Shown here in pieces: positions 7,249 through 14,375 of a stretch of 17,325 nucleotides of DNA (position 1 is the stretch's first letter; every line of letters begins with the position of its first letter). The stretch is from an uncultured Prevotella sp. (GTDB taxonomy: Bacteria; Bacteroidota; Bacteroidia; Bacteroidales; Bacteroidaceae): contig CALGRN010000246.1 of the NCBI GenBank assembly GCA_937880835.1, positions 1 through 17,325 of the forward strand, given 5' to 3'. Made by a program: the position numbers and the translations under genes. The notes beneath the pieces were generated by a model. That model did not search any database. It saw only the letters and a program-made list of their open reading frames with translations, and was not told the DNA's origin.

Positions 7249-8502
7249 TTATCTCGTTTTATTTGCTTTGAAATTGTTTATAGCTTCATACACATCGACT
7301 CGTTTTCCTCCCTTGAAAGCTACTATGAATGCTTGCGGAAAGTCAGTAAGAAGACTGTTTCGCAGTCTGTTTATCTCGTCATAGTCAGCCGATGAACCTA
7401 TCGTATATTTCTTCATGCCATTTTCTGTGTAGCATTCCACATTGTCATGTCCTTTAAACTGTTGACTTCCCGGACGCAGACTGCGGCTGCAAGCCACTAT
7501 CTGTACCTTGAAGATTACAGGTTCGTTCGTATCAGTCTCTACTTTTCTGTCATCTCTTACAGATTCTGTCGGAATCACGCGTGGCTCAAGCGGCTGTTCC
7601 TGCTCAGCACGCTCGGCACGCTGTCTGTTTCTTTCTTCTTTTATAGATTCACCCGGTTGTGCCACAGGATTTTGCGGAACGACGTTTGGAACATTTAGAT
7701 ATGGTTCTTTTTCGGCAACATACGGTATCACAACGTTATCGGAATATTTGTTCTTATACCTTACGAAAGCCTGATAAATGCCCCTTCCCATATTGTCTAT
7801 ACCTTTGCTTGTGTTGAGAAACTGTTCTTCTTCAGGGGTCGTTATAAACCCTAACTCTATCAGACAGCTCGGCATTGATGTCTCTCGAAGCACAAGAAAA
7901 CCGGCTTGTTTCACTCCTTTGTCGGGACGATTGGCGGTATAACATACGCTCTGTTGCACCATTTTGGCCAAGTCAACGCTTTTAGCCATGTTTCTGTCTT
8001 GTATGAATTCAAACATGATATAGCTTTCGGCAGAGTTAGGATCAAATCCCTCATAATGCTGCTTGTAGTCTTTCTCAACAAGAATTACAGAGTTTTCGCG
8101 CTTTGCAACATCGAGATTGTCCTTTGCTCGGTGCATTCCGAGCGTATAAGTTTCTAATCCTCGCGCTATACGTCCGCCCGGAAGAGCATTTGTATGTACA
8201 GAGATGAACAGGTCAGCCTTATTCCTGTTGGCTATCCTTGCACGCTCGTGCAGTGTCAGGAAGACATCTGTTTTGCGAGTATATATGACCTTTACATCGG
8301 GACAATTACGCTCTACGTAACGTCCGAAAGCAAGTGCAACGTTTAGATTTATATTCTTCTCCATAGAGAAAACACCTCTCGCGCCTACGTCTTTGCCTCC
8401 ATGTCCGGGATCGATAACTAACGTAAACTTACGATTATCGCCGTAAGACGTAAACGAGAGCGTAAGAAATATTATCAAAAAGAAAAGTATTTTTCTACTC
8501 AT
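7249..8502 (-). CDS. N-acetylmuramoyl-L-alanine amidase with C-terminal SPOR-like domain
   Basis: This zinc amidase cleaves the bond between N-acetylmuramate and the stem peptide in peptidoglycan, as in cell separation and wall turnover. With the ATG at 8500-8502 the protein has 417 residues. It has a signal peptide (KILFFLIIFLTLSFTSYG), then an Amidase_3 domain with zinc ligands His34 (DPGHGG), Glu48 (MEKNINL) and His103 (SVHTN) and catalytic Glu216 (IELGF). A charged, proline-rich linker (about 265-325) follows, then a SPOR-like domain (about 329-409), which in related proteins binds denuded septal glycan. A TTG eight codons earlier (8524-8526) is in frame, but it overlaps the predicted -7 element and would spoil the signal peptide, so the ATG is preferred. 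The mlaD-like gene follows 4 nt later. Confidence 0.95.
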   Translation of the reverse strand: MSRKILFFLIIFLTLSFTSYGDNRKFTLVIDPGHGGKDVGARGVFSMEKNINLNVALAFGRYVERNCPDVKVIYTRKTDVFLTLHERARIANRNKADLFISVHTNALPGGRIARGLETYTLGMHRAKDNLDVAKRENSVILVEKDYKQHYEGFDPNSAESYIMFEFIQDRNMAKSVDLAKMVQQSVCYTANRPDKGVKQAGFLVLRETSMPSCLIELGFITTPEEEQFLNTSKGIDNMGRGIYQAFVRYKNKYSDNVVIPYVAEKEPYLNVPNVVPQNPVAQPGESIKEERNRQRAERAEQEQPLEPRVIPTESVRDDRKVETDTNEPVIFKVQIVACSRSLRPGSQQFKGHDNVECYTENGMKKYTIGSSADYDEINRLRNSLLTDFPQAFIVAFKGGKRVDVYEAINNFKANKTR

Positions 8503-8523
8503 ACAGATAAAAATATTTTTCCA

Positions 8524-8555
8524 CAAAATTAAACAATTATGACGAAAACGGCAAA
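8524..8555 (-). promoter_or_regulatory. Bacteroidetes-type promoter of the amidase-mlaD operon
   Basis: On the minus strand an exact -33 TTTG (8555-8552) and an exact -7 TAATTTTG (8531-8524, matching TAnnTTTG) are separated by 20 nt. The expected start of transcription is near 8517, giving a leader of about 15 nt before the ATG at 8502. This is the best promoter match in the window and fixes the amidase start. Confidence 0.7.
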
Positions 8556-8651
8556 CCGATGAAATAGTTTTATTATTTATTAAAGTTTTTCAAACCCGTA
8601 TTAAAGTCATACATGCTAATCGGTTATACGTCACTCGGTTTCCTCTGTCCT

Positions 8652-9050
8652 TTATCTGAAATCTGAACTGCCGACTGTCAAATCGTTTTTAAGGTGCAGT
8701 TCTACACCTGCACCATCACAGTCGGCACTCATCGGAGGCGCTACTTTTGTCACGTTTATTTCCAATGCCTCTGTTTCGGGAAACTCGCAGAATAATTTTT
8801 CGCCAATGTTATAAGCCACTCTTTCAAGCAGATTGCAAGGTTTCGACATCTCTTCCGATACAATATTGAACACAGCCGCATAATTAAGAGTGTCTGAAAC
8901 ATCATCGGAAATCATCGCTTTTGCTATCGGATACTTCACTTTTAAGTTCACGATGTAGTCGTTTCCTGTTATTCTTTCCTGCTCCAACACTCCATGAAAG
9001 GCATGAAAGCGAAGATTTAAAAGAAGAATATAGCCTGATTCAAGTGACAT
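8652..9050 (-). CDS. folB: Dihydroneopterin aldolase FolB
   Basis: FolB converts 7,8-dihydroneopterin to 6-hydroxymethyl-7,8-dihydropterin plus glycolaldehyde in folate synthesis. The 132-residue protein has the family's usual length (about 120). It shows LRFHAFHGVLEQER (13-26) with Glu23, Tyr57 in DTLNYAAVF, the LLERVA segment (74-79), and Lys102 in VTKVAPPM; the last matches the catalytic lysine of characterised enzymes. The N-terminus MSLESGYILLLNLRF supports the ATG at 9048-9050. It lies 70 nt downstream of nrdJ on the same strand and 149 nt upstream of the amidase ATG. Cotranscription with nrdJ is possible. A weak internal promoter (TTTG at 9106-9109, then 19 nt) cannot be excluded. Confidence 0.95.
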   Translation of the reverse strand: MSLESGYILLLNLRFHAFHGVLEQERITGNDYIVNLKVKYPIAKAMISDDVSDTLNYAAVFNIVSEEMSKPCNLLERVAYNIGEKLFCEFPETEALEINVTKVAPPMSADCDGAGVELHLKNDLTVGSSDFR

Positions 9051-9120
9051 ATTATATATATGTTTGCAACTCTGTTATTAGAAATACGGTCAATTTCAGA
9101 ATATACAAAGATTTAATTTC

Positions 9121-11682
9121 TTATCCGCAACGAGATGCTCCGCAGTTTTTGCATATCAGACAGCCTTCCTGATATACAAGAGTTTCATGCCCGCAGACAG
9201 GACATTTCTGGTCTTTTGCCTCTGTACCGTCATCGATATACTTTTTCAAAGCTCTCTCTACACCGTTTTTCCATGTATTTATGCTTTCGTCTTTCAGTTG
9301 CAGAGAACTTACCAACTTTATTACATTGGCTATCGGCATACGATAACGCAGCACGCCGCTGATTAGCTTTGCATAGTTCCAATATTCGGGATTGAACTTC
9401 TCGCTCAATCCTTCTACAGTTGTCTTGTAGCCCCGTTTGTTTTCAAATTGGAAATCATAACGTTTTGTTCCTTCTTCCGTTGTACTCTTTATTATCTTGC
9501 CTTTTATAACGGTCTTAGGCAAAACGATGCCTTCTTCGTCATCTTGTAAACCGGTGAATATCTCATAAGGATATCCGTCTAACAACCCGACGAAAGCCAC
9601 CCACTTTTCTTTGTTGTTCTGAAAGCGCACCACATCGCATTCCAATACGCTCGGACGAACCTCCGTAACTTCCGGTTGACGGCACAGAGGGAGTTCGTTT
9701 TGATGTTTCTCTTCTTCTTTTTTCTTTTTCTTAGAGACTGAAATCATAACACCTGCCCTGCTTCCGTCACGATAGATTGTGCATCCTTTGCAGCCGCTTT
9801 TCCATGCTTCCACGTAGAGACGGTTTACAAGTGACTCGTCAACATCATTAGGAAGGTTCACCGTTACGCTTATACTGTGGTCAACCCACTGTTGTATCGC
9901 TCCTTGCATACGTACTTTCATAAGCCAATCAACATCATTTGCTGTTGCCCTATAATAAGGTGATTTAGCTACAATCTGGTCTATTTCTTCTTGCGAGTAT
10001 CTTTTTTCGGTATCGTAACCGTTTGTCTTCATCCACACAAGGAACTTCTTATGATAAACGATATACTCTTCAAATGAGTCGCCTACTTCATCAACAAAGT
10101 CCACATGTACATCCGAATCGCCGGGATTAACCTTTCTTCTGCGCTTATATACAGGCATGAATACGGGTTCTATACCGCTTGTTGTCTGCGTCATAAGACT
10201 TGTTGTTCCGGTGGGAGCGATAGTAAGACAGGCGATGTTACGTCTTCCGTATTTAGCCATTTCTTCATAAAGTTCGGCATCAGTCTCTTTAATTCTCTGC
10301 ACGAAAGGATTATTCTGCTCGCGTTTCGTGTCATATATTCCGAATGCACCACGTTCCTTCGCCATTGTGACAGAACTTCCGTAAGCGGTAAGTGCAAGCG
10401 TTTTATGCACCTCGACAGAGAAATCTGTTGCTTCCTGAGTGCCGTATCTCAGTCCCATTGCAGCTATCATATCGCCTTCGGCTGTTATTCCTACTCCCGT
10501 TCGACGTCCCAAACTGCTCTTGGCTTTTATCTTTTCCCATAAATGATATTCAGCTTCCTTAACTTCATCGCTTTGCGGATCGTATTTTATCTTGTTCATT
10601 ATGAGGTCTATCTTTTCAAGTTCGAGATCCACGATATCATCCATTATGCGTTGTGCTTTTGCCACGTGGTCTTTGAATTTGTCGTAGTCGAAGCGCGCAT
10701 TCGGTGTAAATGGTTCTGTGACATAAGAATAAAGATTTATTGAAAGCAGTCTGCATGAGTCGTAAGGACAAAGCGGAATCTCTCCACACGGATTAGTTGA
10801 GATGGTGCGGAAACCGAGATCTGAATAGCAGTCGGGGATGCTTTCGCGTATTATGGTATCCCAAAACAGCACGCCCGGTTCTGCACTTTTCCATGCGTTA
10901 TGCACTATTTTCTCCCACAAACTGCGTGCGTTTACGTCCTTTTTTATATCCGGTTTGTCCGTATCTATGGGGAACTGTTGCGTGTAAACATCATTATTTA
11001 CGGCAGCATTCATAAACTCGTCGGTTATTCTTACAGACACATTTGCGCCCGTTACCTTGCCTTCCGTCATCTTGGCATCTATGAATGACTCGCTGTCGGG
11101 ATGCTTTATGCTCACCGAAAGCATCAAAGCTCCTCTGCGTCCGTCCTGTGCAACCTCTCTCGTGGAATTGCTGTAACGTTCCATGAACGGCACAAGTCCG
11201 GTACTTGTAAGTGCTGAATTGTTGACAGGAGAACCCTTTGGACGAATATGAGACAGGTCATGTCCTACGCCTCCGCGTCGTTTCATCAGTTGAACCTGCT
11301 CCTCGTCGATGCGCATTATAGCTCCGTAGGAATCGGCATCGCCGTCAAGTCCTATCACAAAACAGTTGCTGAGCGAAGCCACTTGCTGCTCGTTGCCGAT
11401 GCCGGTCATAGGACTTCCTGCCGGAATAATATAACGGAAGTGGTCCAAGAGGTCGAAAATCTCCTGTGCACTCATAGGGTTTGCATACTTGTTTTCTATT
11501 CGTGCAATCTCGTTTGCAATGCGCCAGTGCATATCTGCGGGACTTTTCTCGTAGATATTTCCATAACTGTCCTTCATCGCATACTTGTTAACCCAGACTC
11601 TTGCGGCAAGTTCATCGCCGTCGAAATAACTCAACGAGGCTTCAAAAGCTTCTTCGTAGGAATATGTTTTCTTATTTTTCAT
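9121..11682 (-). CDS. nrdJ: Adenosylcobalamin-dependent (class II) ribonucleoside-diphosphate reductase NrdJ
   Basis: This enzyme reduces ribonucleotides to deoxyribonucleotides with a thiyl radical made from coenzyme B12, with or without oxygen. With the ATG at 11680-11682 it has 853 residues. Key features are Cys107 in SNCFVIG and Cys310 in DSCRLLS (likely redox pair), and the radical cysteine Cys299 in TNPCGEIPL with Asn297 and Glu301. The PTGTTS motif comes later, followed by GCKGCTIYRDGSR (631-643). A C-terminal Cys-rich tail has CPVCGH and CKNCGASRCG (Cys 827, 830, 841, 844, 847, 852), probably a zinc ribbon or redox shuttle. An upstream ATG (11728-11730) would add 16 hydrophobic residues, but a -7-like element lies between the two, so the inner start is preferred. 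No NrdB or NrdD is nearby. Confidence 0.95.
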   Translation of the reverse strand: MKNKKTYSYEEAFEASLSYFDGDELAARVWVNKYAMKDSYGNIYEKSPADMHWRIANEIARIENKYANPMSAQEIFDLLDHFRYIIPAGSPMTGIGNEQQVASLSNCFVIGLDGDADSYGAIMRIDEEQVQLMKRRGGVGHDLSHIRPKGSPVNNSALTSTGLVPFMERYSNSTREVAQDGRRGALMLSVSIKHPDSESFIDAKMTEGKVTGANVSVRITDEFMNAAVNNDVYTQQFPIDTDKPDIKKDVNARSLWEKIVHNAWKSAEPGVLFWDTIIRESIPDCYSDLGFRTISTNPCGEIPLCPYDSCRLLSINLYSYVTEPFTPNARFDYDKFKDHVAKAQRIMDDIVDLELEKIDLIMNKIKYDPQSDEVKEAEYHLWEKIKAKSSLGRRTGVGITAEGDMIAAMGLRYGTQEATDFSVEVHKTLALTAYGSSVTMAKERGAFGIYDTKREQNNPFVQRIKETDAELYEEMAKYGRRNIACLTIAPTGTTSLMTQTTSGIEPVFMPVYKRRRKVNPGDSDVHVDFVDEVGDSFEEYIVYHKKFLVWMKTNGYDTEKRYSQEEIDQIVAKSPYYRATANDVDWLMKVRMQGAIQQWVDHSISVTVNLPNDVDESLVNRLYVEAWKSGCKGCTIYRDGSRAGVMISVSKKKKKEEEKHQNELPLCRQPEVTEVRPSVLECDVVRFQNNKEKWVAFVGLLDGYPYEIFTGLQDDEEGIVLPKTVIKGKIIKSTTEEGTKRYDFQFENKRGYKTTVEGLSEKFNPEYWNYAKLISGVLRYRMPIANVIKLVSSLQLKDESINTWKNGVERALKKYIDDGTEAKDQKCPVCGHETLVYQEGCLICKNCGASRCG

Positions 11683-11707
11683 TTTCAATAGTAGTGTAAT
11701 CAATTTG

Positions 11708-11715
11708 CAAAAATA
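11708..11715 (-). promoter_or_regulatory. Candidate -7 promoter element of nrdJ
   Basis: The minus strand reads TATTTTTG, an exact TAnnTTTG match, 25 nt before the preferred nrdJ ATG. No good -33 TTTG is found at 19-21 nt, so support is moderate. If it is real, the ATG at 11730 cannot be used. Confidence 0.35.
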
Positions 11716-11779
11716 CAAATTGTTTTTCATATAAAAGAATACTTTTGTGGAAATAAAAATAAAAATATTATGTCGGTAA

Positions 11780-11839
11780 TGTTTCGTTTTGGAAAACTTT
11801 TTATCGGAAATCGTATAAAAAGTTTTCCAAAACGAAACA
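11780..11839. repeat. 25-bp perfect inverted repeat with 10-nt loop
   Basis: Arms 11780-11804 and 11815-11839 are perfect reverse complements with core GTTTCGTTTTGGAAAAC, and the loop is 11805-11814. No T-run follows directly on either strand, so it is not a standard terminator. It lies about 100 nt upstream of the nrdJ ATG and roughly 65 nt upstream of the candidate -7 element. Confidence 0.9.
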
Positions 11840-12202
11840 CTTGAACAGTTTTAAATGCACGTCAGATCAACTATTGTAGCATGCCTGACAAATGCAATGC
11901 AACTTCGGAAAAAATATTACAAAGATGCAGGATAATTTAATTTATTAGAACAAACATGTGCTTGTAAATGAAAATACGAACTTTACTAAATTCTTTTTTA
12001 AAGGATTTTATTTTCTGATTAATTTTCTCCCGATATTCAAACAAACTTCTTTTGCGGTTATGGCATAATGAAAGCATGAAGAAATGTATAAGGTTTTCAA
12101 TACAAAACAAAGGTGAACATGCCGGATGCAGGCATTGCGATCAGCATTGCTTTCGCATGTTATGTATCTCTGTTTGTTATTATGAACATTCCGATAGCAA
12201 AC

Positions 12203-12243
12203 AAAAACGCAAAGCAGAAAATTGTTCTTTTCTTCCGCTTTGC
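12203..12243 (-). terminator. Rho-independent terminator of the sigma-factor operon
   Basis: Read on the minus strand, an 11-bp stem with one G-U pair (12243-12233 with 12219-12209, core GCAAAGC) closes a 13-nt loop and is followed by GTTTTTG. It lies 70 nt past the stop of the last operon gene (12313). A T-run on the other side could make it bidirectional. Confidence 0.75.
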
Positions 12244-12312
12244 ATTTTTGCAAATTATAATAGTCTTCGAGGTATTTATTCCTATCAGCGATATATGCCG
12301 TTCATGTTTGCA

Positions 12313-12906
12313 TTACTTTTTTGCGTCTTCATTCTTTCTGTCGCCTTTTTCTTTCACTTTGTCAGTCCCCATGTTATCAAACCAATCACTTTCAAAGATG
12401 TCGTTGTAAGAAGTTATGTCAGACATACTGGAGGTGTTATAATCCCAATTATAATAAAGTTTCACACTCTTGTCTTTCATTATCACTTGCAGAGTAACAA
12501 GTTTGTCGTTCCCTTTAAGTGGGGTTATGGTAAGAACGTATGTCCATTTTATATTTCCTTCCACGAACACAAGCGTTGATTTATATACGTTTGAATCGTT
12601 GCTGTGTCGTTGTCCGTTGTAAAACAGAATGTTATTCGACGGCGTATTGATGTAAGTTTCTGTTGCATTCTCGCTCTCAGCCTCAAATGCTTCTTTCAGT
12701 TTGCGTGCATAGTTGCCGTCCTTACTGATGAATTTAAAATCTCTTGATTTAAAAGACACCTTTTTACTCTTTTTGTCACGTTTTACAACGAGGCTTCCGT
12801 TCACTCCTTCCGCTTCTATTTTCTTTATCACGTTTTCTATCTTCTGCTGTGCAGAAACAGATGTCGTTAAAATCATTCCCAATAATAAAAAAGCAAGTTT
12901 TCTCAT
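12313..12906 (-). CDS. Secreted protein of unknown function, third gene of an ECF sigma operon
   Basis: The function is not known. The 197-residue product has a signal peptide (MRKLAFLLLGMILTTSVSA, cleavage before QQ at 20) and no lipobox cysteine. A soluble domain of alternating beta and polar segments follows, then a charged tail (181-197, Lys/Asp/Glu-rich). The layout resembles small Bacteroidales periplasmic proteins filed as DUFs (possibly DUF5024-like; uncertain). A strong AGGAGG Shine-Dalgarno sequence (12915-12920, 8 nt before the ATG) is unusual for this phylum. It lies 20 nt after the anti-sigma gene and just before a terminator, so it is the last gene of the operon and a likely sensor, effector or target of the sigma system. 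Confidence 0.8.
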   Translation of the reverse strand: MRKLAFLLLGMILTTSVSAQQKIENVIKKIEAEGVNGSLVVKRDKKSKKVSFKSRDFKFISKDGNYARKLKEAFEAESENATETYINTPSNNILFYNGQRHSNDSNVYKSTLVFVEGNIKWTYVLTITPLKGNDKLVTLQVIMKDKSVKLYYNWDYNTSSMSDITSYNDIFESDWFDNMGTDKVKEKGDRKNEDAKK

Positions 12907-12914
12907 TTTCTTTT

Positions 12915-12920
12915 CCTCCT
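12915..12920 (-). promoter_or_regulatory. Strong Shine-Dalgarno sequence before the secreted-protein gene
   Basis: The minus strand reads AGGAGG 8 nt before the ATG at 12906. I found no comparable site at the other starts I inspected, in keeping with the weak use of such sites in Bacteroidetes. It suggests high or independent translation of the last operon gene. Confidence 0.7.
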
Positions 12921-12926
12921 ATTTGT

Positions 12927-13394
12927 TTATATTACAGGTATTTTTTCTGTTTCGAGTTTATAAGTTCCGTTGTCTATATCCTGCTGAATCTTCATTGCTT
13001 CGTTGGCAGAACGTTCTATTTCGGGCAATATCTGCTTTATGTCGGTTATCTTAACGCCATCTTTCACTATATAGCTGCCTGCATATTCTTCGCATTTTTC
13101 TTTCATATAGATGCGCTTCTGCAAATGTAAACCGAGACAAAACAGCAACAGTAACGATGCTGCGATGCCAATCTTAACAAACAAGGTTTTCATAACCGAT
13201 GTTCTCGTCTCGCGTTTCCGGTCTTTCATTCCTTCCGAATACCATCGGAACATTGCTTTGTATTTGCGCAAACGATAAGGAACTTTGTCGCTTGAAAAGA
13301 ACTCGTATAAAGCATTTTCCTCTTCGTTTGTGGTGCATCCGTCAAGAAAACGGCTCACCATTTCATTCACGTTGTTTTCGTTTATTATCATCAT
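12927..13394 (-). CDS. Putative membrane-anchored anti-sigma factor
   Basis: This 155-residue protein has an N-terminal cytoplasmic part (about 1-68) with FLDGCTTNEEENALYEFF, a pattern common in Bacteroidetes anti-sigma (FecR-type) proteins. One transmembrane helix follows (about 72-90, FVKIGIAASLLLLFCLGL), then a short periplasmic tail (about 95-155). Its ATG overlaps the sigma-factor stop as ATGA (13391-13394), so translation is coupled, as expected for a sigma/anti-sigma pair. It is much shorter than FecR proteins and lacks their C-terminal receptor-contacting domain, so the signal it senses probably differs. The role is inferred from context and topology. Confidence 0.75.
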   Translation of the reverse strand: MMIINENNVNEMVSRFLDGCTTNEEENALYEFFSSDKVPYRLRKYKAMFRWYSEGMKDRKRETRTSVMKTLFVKIGIAASLLLLFCLGLHLQKRIYMKEKCEEYAGSYIVKDGVKITDIKQILPEIERSANEAMKIQQDIDNGTYKLETEKIPVI

Positions 13395-13867
13395 AGTCCG
13401 AAATATTTCATTATCTTTTTTCTCGCTCTCGAAAGATTTGCTCTCACTGCATCCTCTTTCATGCCAGTGATATGCGCAATCTCGAAAGTTTCAAACCCTT
13501 CTATATGCTTCATTCGCAATATCATCTGCTGTTTGTCGGGCAGTGTTTCGACAGCTTCCATAATCCTTCTGTCTTCTTCGCAGCTTATGTAATGCTCTTC
13601 GGGTGAAACCATATAGGCAACATCTTTCATGTCTCCCGAACGCATAGCATTTCTTATATTGTTGAGACAAAGGCGGTGGACGATAAGCATGGCGAGTTTT
13701 TCCGGCGAATCATGCTCACCGAGTTGACAACGCATTGCCCATAGTTTCAGCACCGTGTCCTGCACAACGTCTTCTGCATCGTCTGTGTTTCCGAGATGCC
13801 TGTATGCCGACATCAGCAGTTTGTGACGTATGCTTCCGACGAAAGTTTCAAACTCCTTTTTCTCCAT
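13391..13867 (-). CDS. ECF-family RNA polymerase sigma factor
   Basis: This small sigma-70 protein directs RNA polymerase to a set of stress or envelope promoters. With the ATG at 13865-13867 it has 158 residues. Region 2 (about 12-75) contains YRHLGNTDDAEDVVQDTVLKLW, and region 4 (about 100-152) contains LPDKQQMILRMKHIEGF and a helix-turn-helix ending VRANLSRARKKI. There is no region 1 or 3, as in all ECF factors. An ATG nine codons earlier (13892-13894) is in frame, but MEKKEFETFV is the more usual start. It is the first gene of an operon with the anti-sigma and a secreted protein. I could not identify its promoter; ECF operons are often self-activated. Confidence 0.93.
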   Translation of the reverse strand: MEKKEFETFVGSIRHKLLMSAYRHLGNTDDAEDVVQDTVLKLWAMRCQLGEHDSPEKLAMLIVHRLCLNNIRNAMRSGDMKDVAYMVSPEEHYISCEEDRRIMEAVETLPDKQQMILRMKHIEGFETFEIAHITGMKEDAVRANLSRARKKIMKYFGL

Positions 13868-14059
13868 TTCTATATATCTATAACACGGAAACATCGCGTT
13901 TTGTGACTTGACAAAATTGCTTTTAACTTATTTTTGCCTTATATCCGCTATCTTTCTTACTGTTTTTGCATCGCAAAACGTTGGAAAACATTTTTTTGAG
14001 ACAATGAAAAATCATTGTGTTTTTCAATCATCCGTGTCAAAGAACAAACCCTTTCTTTC

Positions 14060-14147
14060 GAAAGATAATACACTTTTTCAAGAAACATAATACACTTTTC
14101 AAAGAAACATAATACACTTTTTATGGAAAGCTCATGAGCTTTTTCAA
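14060..14147. repeat. Tandem array of four 22-nt units
   Basis: Units start at 14060, 14082, 14104 and 14126, each beginning GAAA. The first three share the core ATAATACACTTTT; units 2 and 3 are identical over their first 18 bases. The fourth keeps the GAAA start and the T-run but its middle is a perfect 16-bp palindrome (14127-14142, AAAGCTCATGAGCTTT). A weaker match to the unit precedes the array at 14038-14059. It lies about 190-280 nt upstream of the sigma-factor start. Confidence 0.8.
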
Positions 14148-14220
14148 AATTGATGATTTACTATTAAAAGAGTGATGATTTTCATTTTGCTTGCAACAAC
14201 CGTTCTCTCATCTCCCTACA

Positions 14221-14268
14221 CAATAAAAAAGCCGTGTATCAACGTACAAATTACATCATACACGCGGC
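14221..14268 (-). terminator. Second terminator downstream of asnS, with an overlapping alternative hairpin
   Basis: On the minus strand GCCG-CG-TGTAT (14268-14258) pairs with ATACACGGC (14239-14231) with a 2-nt bulge, followed by TTTTTTATTG. The upstream arm is shared with another hairpin (14276-14251, TTAC and ATACGC arms), so the two structures exclude each other. Confidence 0.6.
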
Positions 14269-14310
14269 GTATGTAATTTTAAATTTATCAAACTCACGTT
14301 CATAACAGCA

Positions 14311-14354
14311 TAAAAAAAACAGGATTTGCCAAAATGAAAGCAAATCCTGTTTTT
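14311..14354 (-). terminator. Rho-independent terminator of asnS
   Basis: Perfect 15-bp stem (14315-14329 with 14340-14354, core ACAGGATTTGC), 10-nt loop, and a T-run continuing on the minus strand to about 14312. It begins 22 nt past the asnS stop. The T-run on the plus side could also stop transcription in the other direction. Confidence 0.9.
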
Positions 14355-14375
14355 GTTTATTCCATTTTCTTTATC

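Larger units (their letters stand above)
11683..12312. other. Intergenic region upstream of nrdJ
   Basis: The 630 bases before nrdJ hold the candidate nrdJ -7 element, the 25-bp perfect hairpin at 11780-11839 and the terminator at 12203-12243. Short open frames on both strands (for example 12008-12253, minus) have no family resemblance and run through the terminator, so I do not call a gene. Confidence 0.55.
13868..14375. other. Intergenic region between asnS and the sigma-factor operon
   Basis: These 508 bases contain no credible gene. They hold two minus-strand hairpin terminators (14311-14354, 14221-14268), a tandem array of 22-nt units (14060-14147), a 16-bp palindrome inside it, and a small hairpin (14001-14018, ACAATGA/TCATTGT). 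The promoter of the sigma operon must lie here, but no TAnnTTTG element is found close to its start. Confidence 0.55.

Noticed and set aside
11683..11730. Upstream ATG for nrdJ adding 16 residues
   Set aside because: An exact TAnnTTTG element lies between the two ATGs, and the added hydrophobic residues are unlike NrdJ N-termini.
12008..12253. 81-residue open frame on the minus strand between nrdJ and the sigma operon
   Set aside because: It passes through the operon's terminator hairpin, is rich in Cys/His/Arg as random frames are, and has no recognisable family.
12052..12579. 175-residue open frame on the plus strand
   Set aside because: It is antisense to the secreted-protein gene, which has a signal peptide, a Shine-Dalgarno site and operon context. 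The plus-strand frame has none of these.
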